Assembly: GCF_024713975.1 (NCBI RefSeq)
Contig: NC_091100.1
Span: 22,333,501-22,397,500 of the forward strand
DNA length: 64,000 bases
Source of the DNA: Paralichthys olivaceus
Lineage: Eukaryota > Chordata > Actinopteri > Pleuronectiformes > Paralichthyidae
Reading direction: 5' to 3'
Position 1 is the first letter of the stretch, and each line of letters starts with the position of its first letter. Under the pieces are notes generated by a model, which worked only from the letters and a program-made list of their open reading frames with translations, was not told the origin of the DNA and ran no database searches. Of this stretch, positions 50,001 to 61,389 are shown piece after piece. The translations under genes and the position numbers were made by a program.

Positions 50001-53000
50001 TGGACAGGTGCAAAAGGCATTATCCTCCTTTTGGGAATGGGTAAGTGGACGAGAATGAGAGCAGGAAATGTGGGACAGTCCAGACGGCCATATGTGGTCA
50101 CGTGTTCAACGATTTCACATTAAACTGACTGTGTCAGTTCGTATTCCTTATCTTAACTCTTGACCAATACAGTTAGACTGGGACTCGAATCATAGTTCAG
50201 CTCTGATCCAGGTTTCATGAAATAATAGCACATATGTTTTCTGAAATGATGCTAAATAGAAATAAATAAAATCCGCCTCTCAAATACAAACTGCATCTGA
50301 TTTAGTTCTTTACTGATGTTGAATTAAGATCAGCCTCTGTTTTTAAAAGCAAATGTGCCTCTTTAGCTACTGAATGCATTCCTACTACCAGCTGGAGTCT
50401 GTGAGTTTATAGAGTGTATTCACTGAACATAGCTACTTGGAGTTTCTGCAAACAAGATTGATAGGGGACAAATAAAGGATCAGAAAAAGTGCAGGCTATG
50501 AAAGGCAAAAGCAATGATTTGACAGATACTTTGACAGAAAATATTGATTGATTATTACCTCCCATAGCTTATTATAAAGAACAGCTGCTTATAACACAAT
50601 ACGGATCAATATCAGAGTTGACTTGGAGCTGATCAGCTGATATTTTCGTATGTATCAATGTGATATCTCCAGAACCTTACATACAGGATGATAATGATTT
50701 TTGTCAGATTAAGATCAAATAAATGTTTGTGCTTGTATAAATTCTAATGTAGGAAATAGGAAAGGAATAGGAAAAAGCTGACATTGAGAATGGAGCGTAT
50801 GGTTGTTTTTTATTTATTTTCAGTCATTGTAAGTGAGGGTGGCCTGGTGGTGCGGTGGCTTCCATTGGTGCCAGCTCCTCCCGTGACCTTCAAGCTGATA
50901 AGCGGTACAGATAATAGACGGATGGCACCATCAGTGACCTTGGATGAAAGTGTTTTGACAAATATGTGTGGATCTGGCAGATGATTTCAGCTGCCCCCCA
51001 GGCTGTGTTCCAGTCACAGCTCATCTCAGCTGGGTTCGGCTTGATTAACCTCGACTTGACTTCCCCATAATGGATCTTACAGATATTTCTTGTTCTATAA
51101 GTTCCAGAGATCAGCTCACATTTAAGGTCAGAAGGCATTGTTCCACACTGCATCGCTCAATGAAGGGCTGAGTATGTTATATTTCTGTGTGACGTCAGAT
51201 AGGCTTCATATACTACTCATAAGAGTTTTATTACAGATTTAATGCACTGGGATTATGGTACCAACATTACCCACAGTCTGATGACACTGATACTCTGCAG
51301 ATCACTGGTGTGTAGTCACAGTATAAGATTGTAGATGCAGAACATGCTCCCAGTTTTTAGAAAGGAATGTCTGCATACTTTAATTTCTAGGTCATCCTAT
51401 TTACCTCATAAGAACTGATTTAAAGCTTCTGCAATAAATGTGTGTTTGTATGTCAGCGTGTGCATGTGAGCATGAGAGTACACATGTATACACCCCCGCC
51501 TCATCCCAAATATTTGACATGACCTGACAGAGTTAGTGTAGTGTGGCACGCAAAAATCCAGATTTTTGGACCGAGTCCATCGGGTTGTTTACTGGCACTG
51601 GATTTTCAGTTGGCCTGTCCTCCATCTTTGTCTTTCAGGCATCTGGTGTGCTTGTTGTTGTCGAGGGACGGAGCATGAATTCTCGCCCCAATGTTTTAAG
51701 GTTTTATAGCCGCAAAGCTTTGAGCTTTTTTTTCTCTTTTTTTTTTTTTTTTGCTTTTTTGCTTCGTGTGCATTTGCTTTTTTATGAAAGTGCAGGTGTT
51801 GACTTTTTTATGAGTAACTATGTATTTGTGCAGGATGTCTCCAGTCAATACCACCTGAAGCCATCTGTAGTATCATGTGTATGTGCATGATATATATCAT
51901 TGATAGAGAGAAAAAAAAGAAAATCCAGGGCAGAGGCTTCCATTCGCTAATCTGTAGGTGTCCAGCTGGAATAGTGGGATAAGGCACATACCATTATATA
52001 ACTGAGACACTGTGAATTCAAATCCTTTGTCACAAGTCATCTAATCACTCTCTATCCTCTCTACTTAACAGATTCTCCATGGAACTTCTTTTATTTTTTA
52101 ATTTTCAAGTCCGTATAGTGGTCAATCTGCAGAGTCAGGTGGAGAGTCGTGTCTTAAAATCAGGTTTTTCCCCTTTAACATCATCACACTAGATGTTACT
52201 CATCTTTTATCTTTTCTGCTTCACTTGATGTCTAAAAACAAACAAATTTTTAAAATGCACCATGAAACTAAAATAATGGGCCAGTGTCTGTAACACTTAA
52301 GCATTAGGATGACATCTGTTGGTTGATCTTGGCTATTACAGCTAAGCACAGGTAGTGATTTTTACCAGCAACAATCTGAATTTTGCTGGCCTCTGCTGGT
52401 GATGTAGTCACAGAGTAAAGTGCAGGGGAGCTCAGTATTCATTCCTGTGAATGTACCACATGAATGAAATATTGTATAAAGGTTTGTGTGCTCTCATTCC
52501 CCACATGTGGCATGTTGGTGAGTAACAGCCCAGCCCTTTATGAAACCAGAAGACAGGAATCAGAATAAGAGCAGCAATATGGAAAGATCTGCAATACATA
52601 TGTGGTTGTATAACTGGAAAAACTGAGAAATACTAATATGCATGAAACAGTAAAAGCAGAGAACCTTGTTGAAACAGATAAAGTGAATGTTGACATGCAC
52701 AGATATGAAGAAATGAAAAACACTGACTGTGGTGGATTAGGGCTGCAGGCGCTCAGAGCACCGGCCTTACACATACTGCGCTAATCTCTGGCACACACAC
52801 ACATGCTGTTCCACATGATACAACAGGCAGCACACACAGACAGTATACAGCATAGGTGTGATGTGTTTAGAAGTGTATTAATAGTGCAGGCAGCTGTGGA
52901 AATTAGAGCTAAAGCACAACAGCGGATAGCTCTGTCAATCATAAAGTATGTGATCAAAGAATTATCCAATCAATATCTAAAGACTACTACTGGAATCTTG

Positions 53001-56000
53001 TTTTTTGTACCACAAAAAAAGTAGCTCAACAAAAAAGAAAACATTTTCCTTGATTAGTTCTATACTTTCTATAATACAAATATTAGTAGGAAATAATAGA
53101 AAGTAAATATACTATATGAGTGAAATATTAAATAGTCTTAATATATACAGTGTAAAAGGGTATATACAACATAAACTGGATGGCACATGGACATAAGTGC
53201 ACAACGAAAGACTGAATGACTTATTGAAATTGGACAAATAGAGTGAGTTTATGAAATTACACTTGAGTGAATTTGTTGTACATTTGCTTGTCAGACTTGT
53301 GGTCCACTGAGAGCAGTGCAATGCAAAAGACAGAAGTTTATCAGACAAAGAGACAAGTTTTTAAATCTCTTAAAATTCAGTCTATTGATGAAGTGGATCA
53401 AAGTGGGAGGCTGAGTTTCACTGGCCTGAGATCTTGTCTGGATATCATTGGTTTTAAAGTTAAGAAGACAAGTAATACTGAAGCAGCTTTTTTTGGAGTT
53501 ATTTATAAACTAGAGTGGTACTCAGTAGAGTGAATACTACTGCCAGGGTAACAGTCTCCTTATGAAACCACATTTAAATTACGTTCTTTGTTGGATCTGC
53601 ATGGAATGGTAGATATCAGTTCCCTGAACATTTCAGATTTGACAAAATGTTAAAAAAAAAAAAGACATGTCAAAAGTTTACAATGTTACAGAAAAAATAA
53701 TAATATAATTTCTGTATCTGCAACTTTGTCCAGATTCCAAAATAAAATGGGTTCTTACTTGCAGGAGAAATCCTCCCATCAAGATTTGTGTAAATCTCTT
53801 TAGCAGTTTTGCTTAATCCTGCTGACAAACATAAAAACAAACAACACAACAGATGCATTGGAAACATAGCCTCATTGGCAGAAGTAACGGATATAATGCA
53901 GCTCCCTTAATGTGGCAAGTGAGGACCAGCCTTCAGTTTATTCAATGTAGACACTGTGGTGGACAGAAATGCTAATGTGGACCCATCACAAACAACATTT
54001 TCTGCTAACATAGAGGGACATGTCTATATATAGATGCTCTCGTCATTCAGTTACATTCTGTGCTGAATTTGACCAGATACCTTACATTATATTATTACAC
54101 ACAAATAACACAGTTTTTGAAGGATGAGTCAAAAAATAAAGTAAGATTATTTCTTCAAGGAGATGAGATCAATATTATAATTACAGGATATATGACTGAA
54201 TCGTTGAATAACTAAAGAAAATTAATTTGATATGCGATTTTTCTTAAATTGAAATAAATAAATAAACATCAAAGTTAGATGCTCGTGAGATTCATATGAA
54301 ATGTAAATGCTTTACAAAAAATATAAAATGAAAGAGATCTTGTATTTCTGGAATAACATACCTTGCACCCTACAATACTGTAGAGATATAATAATATATG
54401 AATAAACAGATTGTTAAATGCAATAAATATATTTAAATACAAATATTACAGAGTTTGGTTTATAGGGATACTGAAAATACTTTCTTTGAAATTGATTCGA
54501 ATTTATGCTGTTAGTATTTCTGAAACCATGTCCTGTTGCTGGCATTAAACACACATATATATATATATAATATAATACTGTATTTAAAGTTGAGTACCCT
54601 CCTTTCTTATATACTTTAATGTGATCTAATTGAAATGTCCTTTGTCTACTTCTCCTGCTTCAAGCACACTCCCATGGCCTGTCAACATAACTCTCTCTAA
54701 TCTGAAATGCCAGGGATTAAACAGGCAGCCAACTCTCCATCCATAAATCTACCATCCCCTACTCCTCTCTCTCTCTCTCTCTCACACGCACACACACACA
54801 TATTTTCTGTTTATGTTACCCCCCTCTCACCACGAGTGATCTCTTGAAACTGGACCAACTTAATCTAATCCATCCCACCTACCATCTCCTCTCCGCCTCT
54901 CTGCTTAAGGTCTCCAAATGACTGGCCTGGCAGAACTGCGTGTGTTTGTGTTTGGACTTGTGCTTCCAGCTATGTGAGGACCAGCTTGACTATTTGAACT
55001 TACAGATTGAGGACAGTTTGGCAAAGGGAGGACATTTTGGCCAGTTGTCACTTTCCGACATGACTTCAAATGGACTGTTTCCACTGGAGACACAACTGTT
55101 TGTGTGTGTGTGTGTGTGCGTGCGTGTGTGTAGTATGTGTTTTGCATGAGTGAGAGAGAGAGGCAGAGGGAGAGAAAAGGGGAGAGAAAAAATGGTTGAG
55201 TCATGCAATCAGATTCTGGCAGCAGCAGGTTGTTTCAGTGCAGATATGAACCGACTCTCCCACCCCACCCCGCCCCGCCAATCCCCTGCACCCTGCCGCT
55301 GTTTTCCCTAATATCCCACTACAAGTCTCAAAGCTCATCATGACAGCCTCCGGCGATCCATAGGAGTTCAGGATTGGATGCAAAATCATATGCGCATACC
55401 TTGCCTCTCACTGGACCAATAGGATCTTGGATTGTAGCACATGCACTGAGAGGAGACGGTTTCCGTAGTAGTGGTGTCAAGTGGAGTCGTTTGCCTCTGC
55501 CTCACTGGGTGTGAAAGGCTGATGAGGTGCAAAGGTAGAGTGAAGATTGGACTTTCATGTGAGATTTGAACGTGAAGGGAAGTGTGGGGACAAACAAGGA
55601 GCAAAGGGAGGGGGGGAGACAGTGAGAGAGACGGGGCAGGGTGATGGGAAACATCAACAAATCGTCTAAAAAGAACAGTAAAATGAAAAAGGTAAGACAT
55701 TATTCAACTGATTTTAGCTGCAGAAATAGTTCAAGTTTGTTTGAATTGATTAAGATATTGAAGTTGTGTCCTATTGATGTCATTACCTCAGCTCTGAACA
55801 TTTGATATGAAAGTTAGTCATGTGGACACAGCAGCCTGTCGAATGGATTGTGTTTCTAATGTAGATTATACAGTTAATAACTCTATACTTTAATCTGGCT
55901 GCAGAGCTTGAGGTGTGAATTATACATTTAACTGCAGTCAGTGGACTAAGTAGTAACTTTATGTGGTTCCCCTCCTCTAAGGGGGTGTCACCCATGGAAA

Positions 56001-59000
56001 GAAGTGGCTCCCCATTGGCTGCCGCCATGCTGGGGGACCTGGGTGGTGCCGATGAGGTGGACACAGAGGACGAGGATGAAGGAGGGAGCGAGCGGGAGTT
56101 TAATGAGCCCCTGTGCGCTCTGGTTAAGAACTGCAACGTGCTGCACAACATAGTGGGGCCTGCTTGTATCTTCCTCAGACAGGGCTTCGCACAGAGCCAG
56201 CTTGTATGTATGACAAACACACACACCCACACACACACACACACACACACCCCACAGAGTCTTCCTGGCAAAAATCTCCCATAGATCTGTTTTTATTCAT
56301 CCATTTTAATCACGCCCTGATTGTCCTAAGGAAGGTCAAGTTCAGGTCATCCATCAGTTCAATAGGAGGTGATCATTCTTCCCTTCCCATCTCCACCAAT
56401 CAGTGTTTCTCTGTGAATACATCCACCTCTGCCCTCCACCCCTGTCATTCCAGCACATCACCATATTTAACATCCATAACGGCAGTACACGATCATAGTT
56501 GTAAAATCATTTTTGAAAGAAAGAAGGAAAGAAAGAAAACAAAGAAGAAGAGAGAAAGAAAGAAGGATCACCTTCTCATAACATTTCTCCATGAGTCCTG
56601 AGCTGTACTGAAAATAGTTGGTGATATAAAAGATTTCTCTCTAATGACTGAGTGACTGACCTCACAGTTTGTATAGATTGTAATAAAGATCATAAATCCA
56701 ACCTAACAGCAGTGCTGGAGATATCACGTGTGCCTCTTATTCCACATTAATGAGTCATGCAGAGAAGTCAGAGAGCGATAACAGAGTGATTTCCTGACTG
56801 AGCTGCTCACAGGGCTAATTGAAGATAGCCATTAAGATGGTGGTGTAGTCACTGATCACAGGTCGTTTACTGAGCTAGTTTAAGAAGTCCTTGAGCTGAG
56901 TCCAGAGGAGAAATGAACATGAATTTATGACATATCTACAATTGACCATTGTTAAATGAATAAAAAAAAACATTTAATGAAGCAGTCTATTGGTCTTGGT
57001 CAGTGTGTTTTTTTTTTGCTGATGCTATTTTTAGGGAAATTGTTTCTTGCAGAGAGAATTCATGTCTGTGTGATAAATATGACGACCAGAGGTAGGTTAG
57101 CTTAACTTTCAGAATTTCAGAATTCTGTCGAGAAAGTCTGATGGATATTTTTTCCAAATACAATTTTCACATGGTCCTAATCCTTTTCCATAGTGTAAGC
57201 AAACAAGATATAATTATAAATGAGATTTAGAAGTACTGGTAAAATTGGCTTTTTCTATAAACCATTCTTAATATCTGTCGCAGGGATGGATTACCCACAA
57301 AGTCAGAGCAACGATTTACAGCAGTCAGGGTATTATCTCAGGTGGGATGTTCCATTTGCCCACAAGAGGAGAGGGAAGAGTAGATTTCAAGCAAACACGT
57401 TGTCAGAACACGGTCATGTGTTTTGGGGGCGTAGCTTTGATGGGAGGGCTGATGGGAGGGGGCAGGATCTATCGTTTGTAATTTGTGTATTGTAAGTGTA
57501 ACCTGCTCTTGCTAGCTTTCCCAGTATTACCAAGCCTAGCTTTAAGAAGCTTGCTAGAGACACTATGCATTCATGGATTGTTTTCACTTTACTGGCAATT
57601 ATAAATGTTAGCATATGTGACATCCAGCAAAATAATGGTCCATGTGTGTTTGTTGCATGTTCAGCCTGTGCAGGTGTGCTAATGTTAGTTTCAACAAGTG
57701 CACGTCAGACTGTTTGTGGTTGCAGATGTAGATGAAAAAAAGTCAGCAGTAGATAGGGAAATGAAATAGTGATGAGCCTCAGTGAATTATAATACAATTT
57801 GCCACTGTAATCTCCCTGCCACTGTTCTCTCCCTCACATCCTTTAATCCAGGCCTGTATTATTCCTGATGCTGATGTCACAGCATTGCAGAACATGCCGT
57901 GAACATACTTATCCTGGTTTCACCTTTTGTTGATGCCAACACATTGTGAAGCCAATTCAACTTCAACCAGGGGTTTTGGCTGAAAGTGTTTTCTCTTTTA
58001 ACTCCCTCTGTACAATTTGATTTTATGAATATACTGATGTTGGTATCTCAAATTTGCCACCATATAAATCATCGTCAGCTTTGTTTCCGTGCATGTGTGT
58101 GTGTGTGTGTGCCTTATTTCTGTGTTTGAAAAGCAGAGAAAAAGGCTAAAAGGAGCCTCTCTGTATTGTCATCACCCATCTGCAAGATTTTGCGTTACAC
58201 ACATCGTATGCTCAGCAGACTCTCAAAGCTTCTCCAGAATGAGATTGGACACGAGACTGTGTAACAGGTCTAGAATGATATTAGGGTCAGTCAGATCAAA
58301 AACCATATAATCCTGTAATAGAATCTCTGCTTGGGCAGATGAACACGGAACAACAAATGCTTCACAGAAAAGGAGTGAAGGAAACACTTTAAACTGATCT
58401 AAAAATGTTTCCATCATGATTTGTGATTGTGGCTGAGTGTATGAAATATTTATTGTGAGATCAAACTGTTTGTGTGTAACCTGCCTGACAGGTTGTGCGT
58501 TTCTCTCCATGTATGTTGTGTCTCTCCTCACCATCGCAGGACAGAGATCTGCGACCAGAGGAAATGGAAGGTACAGAAAAATCTAAATCTTAATCCAAAT
58601 CCTCATTTCATCATCTCTCCACTGTTTTCTTCCTGAACTGCTTTTCTCCCAACCCTTGTGTTTGCCTGTGACAAATTGTTTAGCTGCATATGGCAGAAAA
58701 TAATCTTTATTTATCCTCTCTCTGAATGTCAGTGTAAACCAAGTTATTTTCTTTCTCACTTGAATTTACTAAAATCAAAGTGAAGGATTATTTTTTCAGA
58801 GCACAAAACTGAATAAATGGCCACTATCATTTGTCATTTTCACTCCTCTAAAAGTAGGTTTGAACTCTTTTCCAAAAGCTATTCTTAAAGAGAGAGTTCA
58901 CCCGAAAATGAAAATTCACTCATTATCTGCTCCCCACTATGCAGATGGATGGGTGGGTGAAACAAATGCACATGCTGTCTGGACCAAGGTCTATTGTTTA

Positions 59001-61389
59001 CCAATGATTCATAGATTTGGGGTTGCCCTATTGGATTAGTAGATTAACAAATGTACTTTAAAAGTCATCCAACAATGTAGCATTACTGGAAGTTTAAAGT
59101 AAATTTCATTAAATCACAATCATCCACACCCACAGATGTTACCTTCCCTCTCTAGTTTCTGTTTTTCAACTACCTGACATGATCATGCAAAGGACTGGCA
59201 ATTTTTCGAGATAGACAGAATAAAGCGTAAGAATATATTAAAATTGTCTCTTTAATCCATGAAGTTAGTAATAGCTGAGTAGGTAGCAGGTGAAGAGCTG
59301 TTGAAAAACAGATTGACACTGCATCAGTCACAGACATGCTTCAGAGACATGTGCAGAAACATCGTGCTTTGTGTTGTCTTTTTTGAATGCATCTTCCACC
59401 TGTTTGCATAAAATGTTACATAGACGGGCAAAGTTTTAAGGTCAGGAAATTACCAAACTGTCGGAGCATTGCTTAGGCTCATTGTGGCAGACCTCTATTC
59501 CCCCTCCACACTCACACTCATGGATCCAGAGCACTAAATTGAACACATAGATAAGACCCATTTTCATCAGGACTGCATGTCTCATGTTCATACAAAAACT
59601 TAATTTGAAGGATGCTATATTCACATAAAAAGTCTACACTAGGGGTTAGTTGTATAAGATGTGTACAGTTTACATTTAGACCATCAAACTGCCCTTGTTT
59701 TCTCACTTATTCACTCTTATTTACACATCCACAGAGCTGCGTGAGGCCTTCAGGGAGTTTGACAAAGACAAGGATGGCTTCATCAGCTGTAAGGACCTTG
59801 GGGAGTGCATGAGGACTATGGGATACATGCCGACAGAGATGGAACTGATCGAACTCAGCCAGCAGATCTGTAAGTCCTTCATGAACACGCACATGCGCAT
59901 AAACAGAGATATCGATTGTTTACAAGTTTTAATTGAGTTGTTCATACAGGGCCCACAATATCTGGATGCCCCAGTACATGCTGTAATATTTACATTATTA
60001 GCAATAGTAATACTATTAATAGGATAACTACTATTGATTTTACTTATGTGTATATATATGGCTATGTAGAGATTTTAAGAATGCTGTTACACCCTGCATT
60101 TTGTATAAAAACATATATTCAAAAATGGGAGCTGTACACCATGCCTTGCTGATGGGCACCTTGTTGGTAGTCTCAGACGGATGAGAAAGTAACTCACTGA
60201 TAAATGACTGAATATATAAATGAATATATAAACGACTGAATACATAATGTATATATAATTCAGTAAAAAGCAACTGGTAAAACACATTTTTATTAGATAA
60301 ATCTATTCAACAGAATCCTAAAGAATTGATTAAATAAACCTTTAGAGAATCTATCACTTTAACAACTTTTTATTACAGTGAAATGTTACCAGGTACCATT
60401 GGTCTCATCAGAATATGGTATAAAAAATTTCAAATGTTGCTCAACATGAAATCGTTGATTAAGAATCTGAAGTAATTTAATAAATAATGTCACCAAGTTT
60501 CATCTAAAAATGTGGCTGTCAACAGGCAGTAACTAGGAGGTTAACCTTGTTTGTGCAGTACAGCCTGGTGGTACTTACCTGGTGCTGAGGCTCACACTAT
60601 TCCCATAATGCAGAGTTCGTAGAGCTCTGTGTATCATCAAGGCCACACTATAACCCCCATTGACTCACTGTATGTTACAAATAAGTGTCATGCATCATTT
60701 TAGTTCCGAAGATGTCTTTATGTCATTGCCCTGCAGGTGGTGGCAGAGTGGACTTTGAGGACTTTGTGGAACTGATGGGTCCAAAGATGCTGGCAGAGAC
60801 TGCAGACATGATTGGAGTCAAGGAGCTGAGGGATGCCTTCAAAGAGGTCTGCATTATTACTCTGTTATACAATGCATCACACTTGGATATCCTCCACTTT
60901 CCCCTTCAATGCATTTCTTTTTTTTTTGCATTTCATTCCCTCAGTTTGACTCCGATGGCGATGGACAGATCAGCCTTGGGGAGCTCAGAGAAGCCATGAA
61001 GAAGCTGATGGGGGAGCAGCTCAACCACAGAGAGATTGACGAGATCCTGCGAGATGTGGACCTCAATGGGGACGGACAGGTGGACTTCGAAGGTGAGTTA
61101 TCGAGACTTTGGGAAAGAAAGCAACAGGAAGAAAAAGATAGAGGGATATAAAGCAAAGGAATGAGGGAAAATGTCTGCAAAGACAGGAACCAGAAATTGA
61201 TTTAAGGTCAAATTTAAATACAGAGGTGGTAGATAACAGAGATATTAAAAGGATGCTCAGGCAAGGCAAAGGAAGAAGAGTGAAAGAACAAATACAGGTT
61301 AAGGTGAAATCTTCCTTCCATTTTCCTTCTCCAAAGACAGCAAGATATGTTTTTCTCCCACAGAGTTTGTGCGGATGATGTCTCGCTGA
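41083..61389 (+). CDS. cabp2: Calcium-binding protein 2, caldendrin-type isoform (230 aa)
   Basis: Neuronal/sensory EF-hand sensor; the CaBP family modulates voltage-gated calcium channels (Cav1) in hair cells and photoreceptors. Exons are 41083-41142, 41776-41958, 58540-58570, 59735-59869, 60737-60846, 60945-61092 and 61364-61389; all junctions match. The first two exons give a basic N-terminus ([13 protein letters not shown], then KRPPKQKAK) ending [11 protein letters not shown]. This aligns with the caldendrin ending LRPMLSSAFGQ and joins the common [12 protein letters not shown] exactly as in caldendrin. EF1 ([12 protein letters not shown]), EF3 ([12 protein letters not shown]) and EF4 ([12 protein letters not shown]) look calcium-competent; EF2 is degenerate. 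The short [13 protein letters not shown] linker, without the Asn-Leu insertion of CaBP1, and the [13 protein letters not shown] helix favour CaBP2 over CaBP1. A poly(A) signal is at 61909-61914. Confidence 0.82.
42355..42608. repeat. Repeat A, copy 1
   Basis: About 250 bases, nearly the same as 44468-44740. The 140 or so bases from TTAAAAACACTTTAACTTGT to GCTTGCTTTCCAGTA are identical in both copies. The copies share the flanking CATAGTTCCCA on the left and ATTTGAC on the right, where copy 2 carries about 24 extra bases. Confidence 0.85.
44153..44438. repeat. Repeat B, copy 1
   Basis: About 285 bases from CTGTTGAGCTGTATAGCCAGG to TGTTCCCTGTCAGGTTT, repeated at 45050-45345 with scattered substitutions and a small indel (TGGTATGTAGC present only in copy 2). 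Confidence 0.85.
44468..44740. repeat. Repeat A, copy 2
   Basis: Same orientation as copy 1 (42355-42608). It starts 30 bases after the end of repeat B copy 1, separated by a short CA tract. Confidence 0.85.
45050..45345. repeat. Repeat B, copy 2
   Basis: Same orientation as copy 1 (44153-44438). It diverges more from its partner than the A copies do from each other, so the A and B pairs look like events of different age. Confidence 0.85.
45630..45890. repeat. Teleost GAGGAC/TTAGGGT-type repeat
   Basis: TATACTTATATTTGTGAGGACC, GTGAAGACATTTTGGCCTGTCC, GGTTTTAGGGTGAGGGTTAG and GGTAAGGGGCTATGGAATG are the ordered blocks of a common fish repeat flanked by TG tracts. It is not telomeric DNA, despite the TTAGGGT-like stretches. 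Confidence 0.6.
48645..53867 (-). CDS. Predicted small type I membrane protein with betaglycan/endoglin-like transmembrane segment (93 aa)
   Basis: Three minus-strand exons, 53867-53759, 49192-49142 and 48766-48645, join with matching phase (1 and 1) through GTAAGA and GTAAGT donors and TTTTACAG and TTTCTTTGCAG acceptors. Exon 1 encodes a signal peptide ([19 protein letters not shown]) and a short ectodomain; exon 2 a Pro/Ser-rich stalk ([16 protein letters not shown]). Exon 3 encodes [20 protein letters not shown], nearly the same as the transmembrane end of TGFBR3 (FVIGALLTGALWYIYSHTG) and endoglin, then a basic tail of about 19 residues and a stop. No ZP domain is visible and the conserved PDZ-ligand tail of TGFBR3/ENG is absent. 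It could be a genuine small gene, a truncated family relative, or part of a larger gene with exons I missed. It lies antisense inside the cabp2 intron. Confidence 0.45.
49193..53758. other. Intron of the small membrane-protein model, also cabp2 intron
   Basis: AT-rich DNA with a long T-run at about 51727-51752 and no exon I could fit in phase with the small antisense model. Open frames at 49664, 50890, 51543 and 52538 lack plausible composition or splice sites. Confidence 0.4.
54764..54800. repeat. (CT)n(CA)n microsatellite
   Basis: Compound dinucleotide tract: CT repeats pass into CA repeats. Confidence 0.85.
55100..55131. repeat. (TG)n microsatellite
   Basis: TG repeats interrupted by two CG steps. 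Confidence 0.85.
55644..61389 (+). CDS. cabp2: Calcium-binding protein 2, short myristoylatable isoform (239 aa)
   Basis: Alternative start of the same gene. Exon 1B (55644-55691) encodes [10 protein letters not shown] and ends MKK. Exon 2B (55982-56203) encodes an acidic stretch ([12 protein letters not shown]), then [20 protein letters not shown], the membrane-near block typical of short CaBP1 and CaBP2. It continues with 58540-58570, 59735-59869, 60737-60846, 60945-61092 and 61364-61389; phases match. Gly2 in an MGN context parallels the known N-myristoylated CaBP1 (MGNC). In this isoform the EF-hand loops fall at residues 110-121, 184-195 and 221-232. [11 protein letters not shown] resembles CaBP2 (TQLDRELRPEE) more than CaBP1. 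The promoter is probably just upstream in the G-rich sequence 55555-55643. Human PTGDR2 and CABP2 both lie on chromosome 11q, supporting the assignment. Confidence 0.84.
56204..58539. other. Cabp2 intron between exon 2B and the first common exon
   Basis: Contains the CA tract, a purine-rich (GAAA/GAAG)n stretch at 56515-56566, a T-run near 57008 and a TG tract near 58094-58110. No coding sequence recognised. Confidence 0.5.
56217..56253. repeat. (CA)n microsatellite next to the exon 2B donor
   Basis: CA repeats begin 13 bases after the donor of cabp2 exon 2B. Intronic CA tracts close to donors can influence splicing; whether this one does is unknown. Confidence 0.85.
58571..59734. other. Cabp2 intron with a MITE-like repeat
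   Basis: AAAGAGAGAGTTCACCCGAAAATG, then AAAATTCACTCATTATCTGC and GGGTGGGTGAA (58885-58965), is the start of a very common fish non-autonomous DNA element; related sequence may continue to about 59200. Nothing else stands out. Confidence 0.5.
59870..60736. other. Cabp2 intron without recognisable features
   Basis: AT-rich sequence with a few ATATA-type tracts near 60050 and 60215-60260. The open frame that runs through the donor at 59870 is intronic read-through. Confidence 0.5.

Larger units (their letters stand above)
53868..55643. other. Cabp2 intron before exon 1B
   Basis: Left part AT-rich, with an (AT)n run near 54555-54570. A CT/CA tract lies at 54764-54800 and a TG tract at 55100-55131. 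Sequence 55555-55643 becomes G- and GA-rich and probably contains the promoter and 5' UTR of the short cabp2 isoform. Between the simple tracts, TATGTGAGGACCAGC and GGAGGACATTTTGGCC recall the repeat at 45.63 kb. Confidence 0.45.

Noticed and set aside
51543-51890. 115-residue plus-strand frame
   Set aside because: Its core is a translated poly-T run (poly-Phe); no splice or domain support.
59707-59945. Minus-strand frames over cabp2 exon 4
   Set aside because: Shadows of the EF-hand exon on the other strand.
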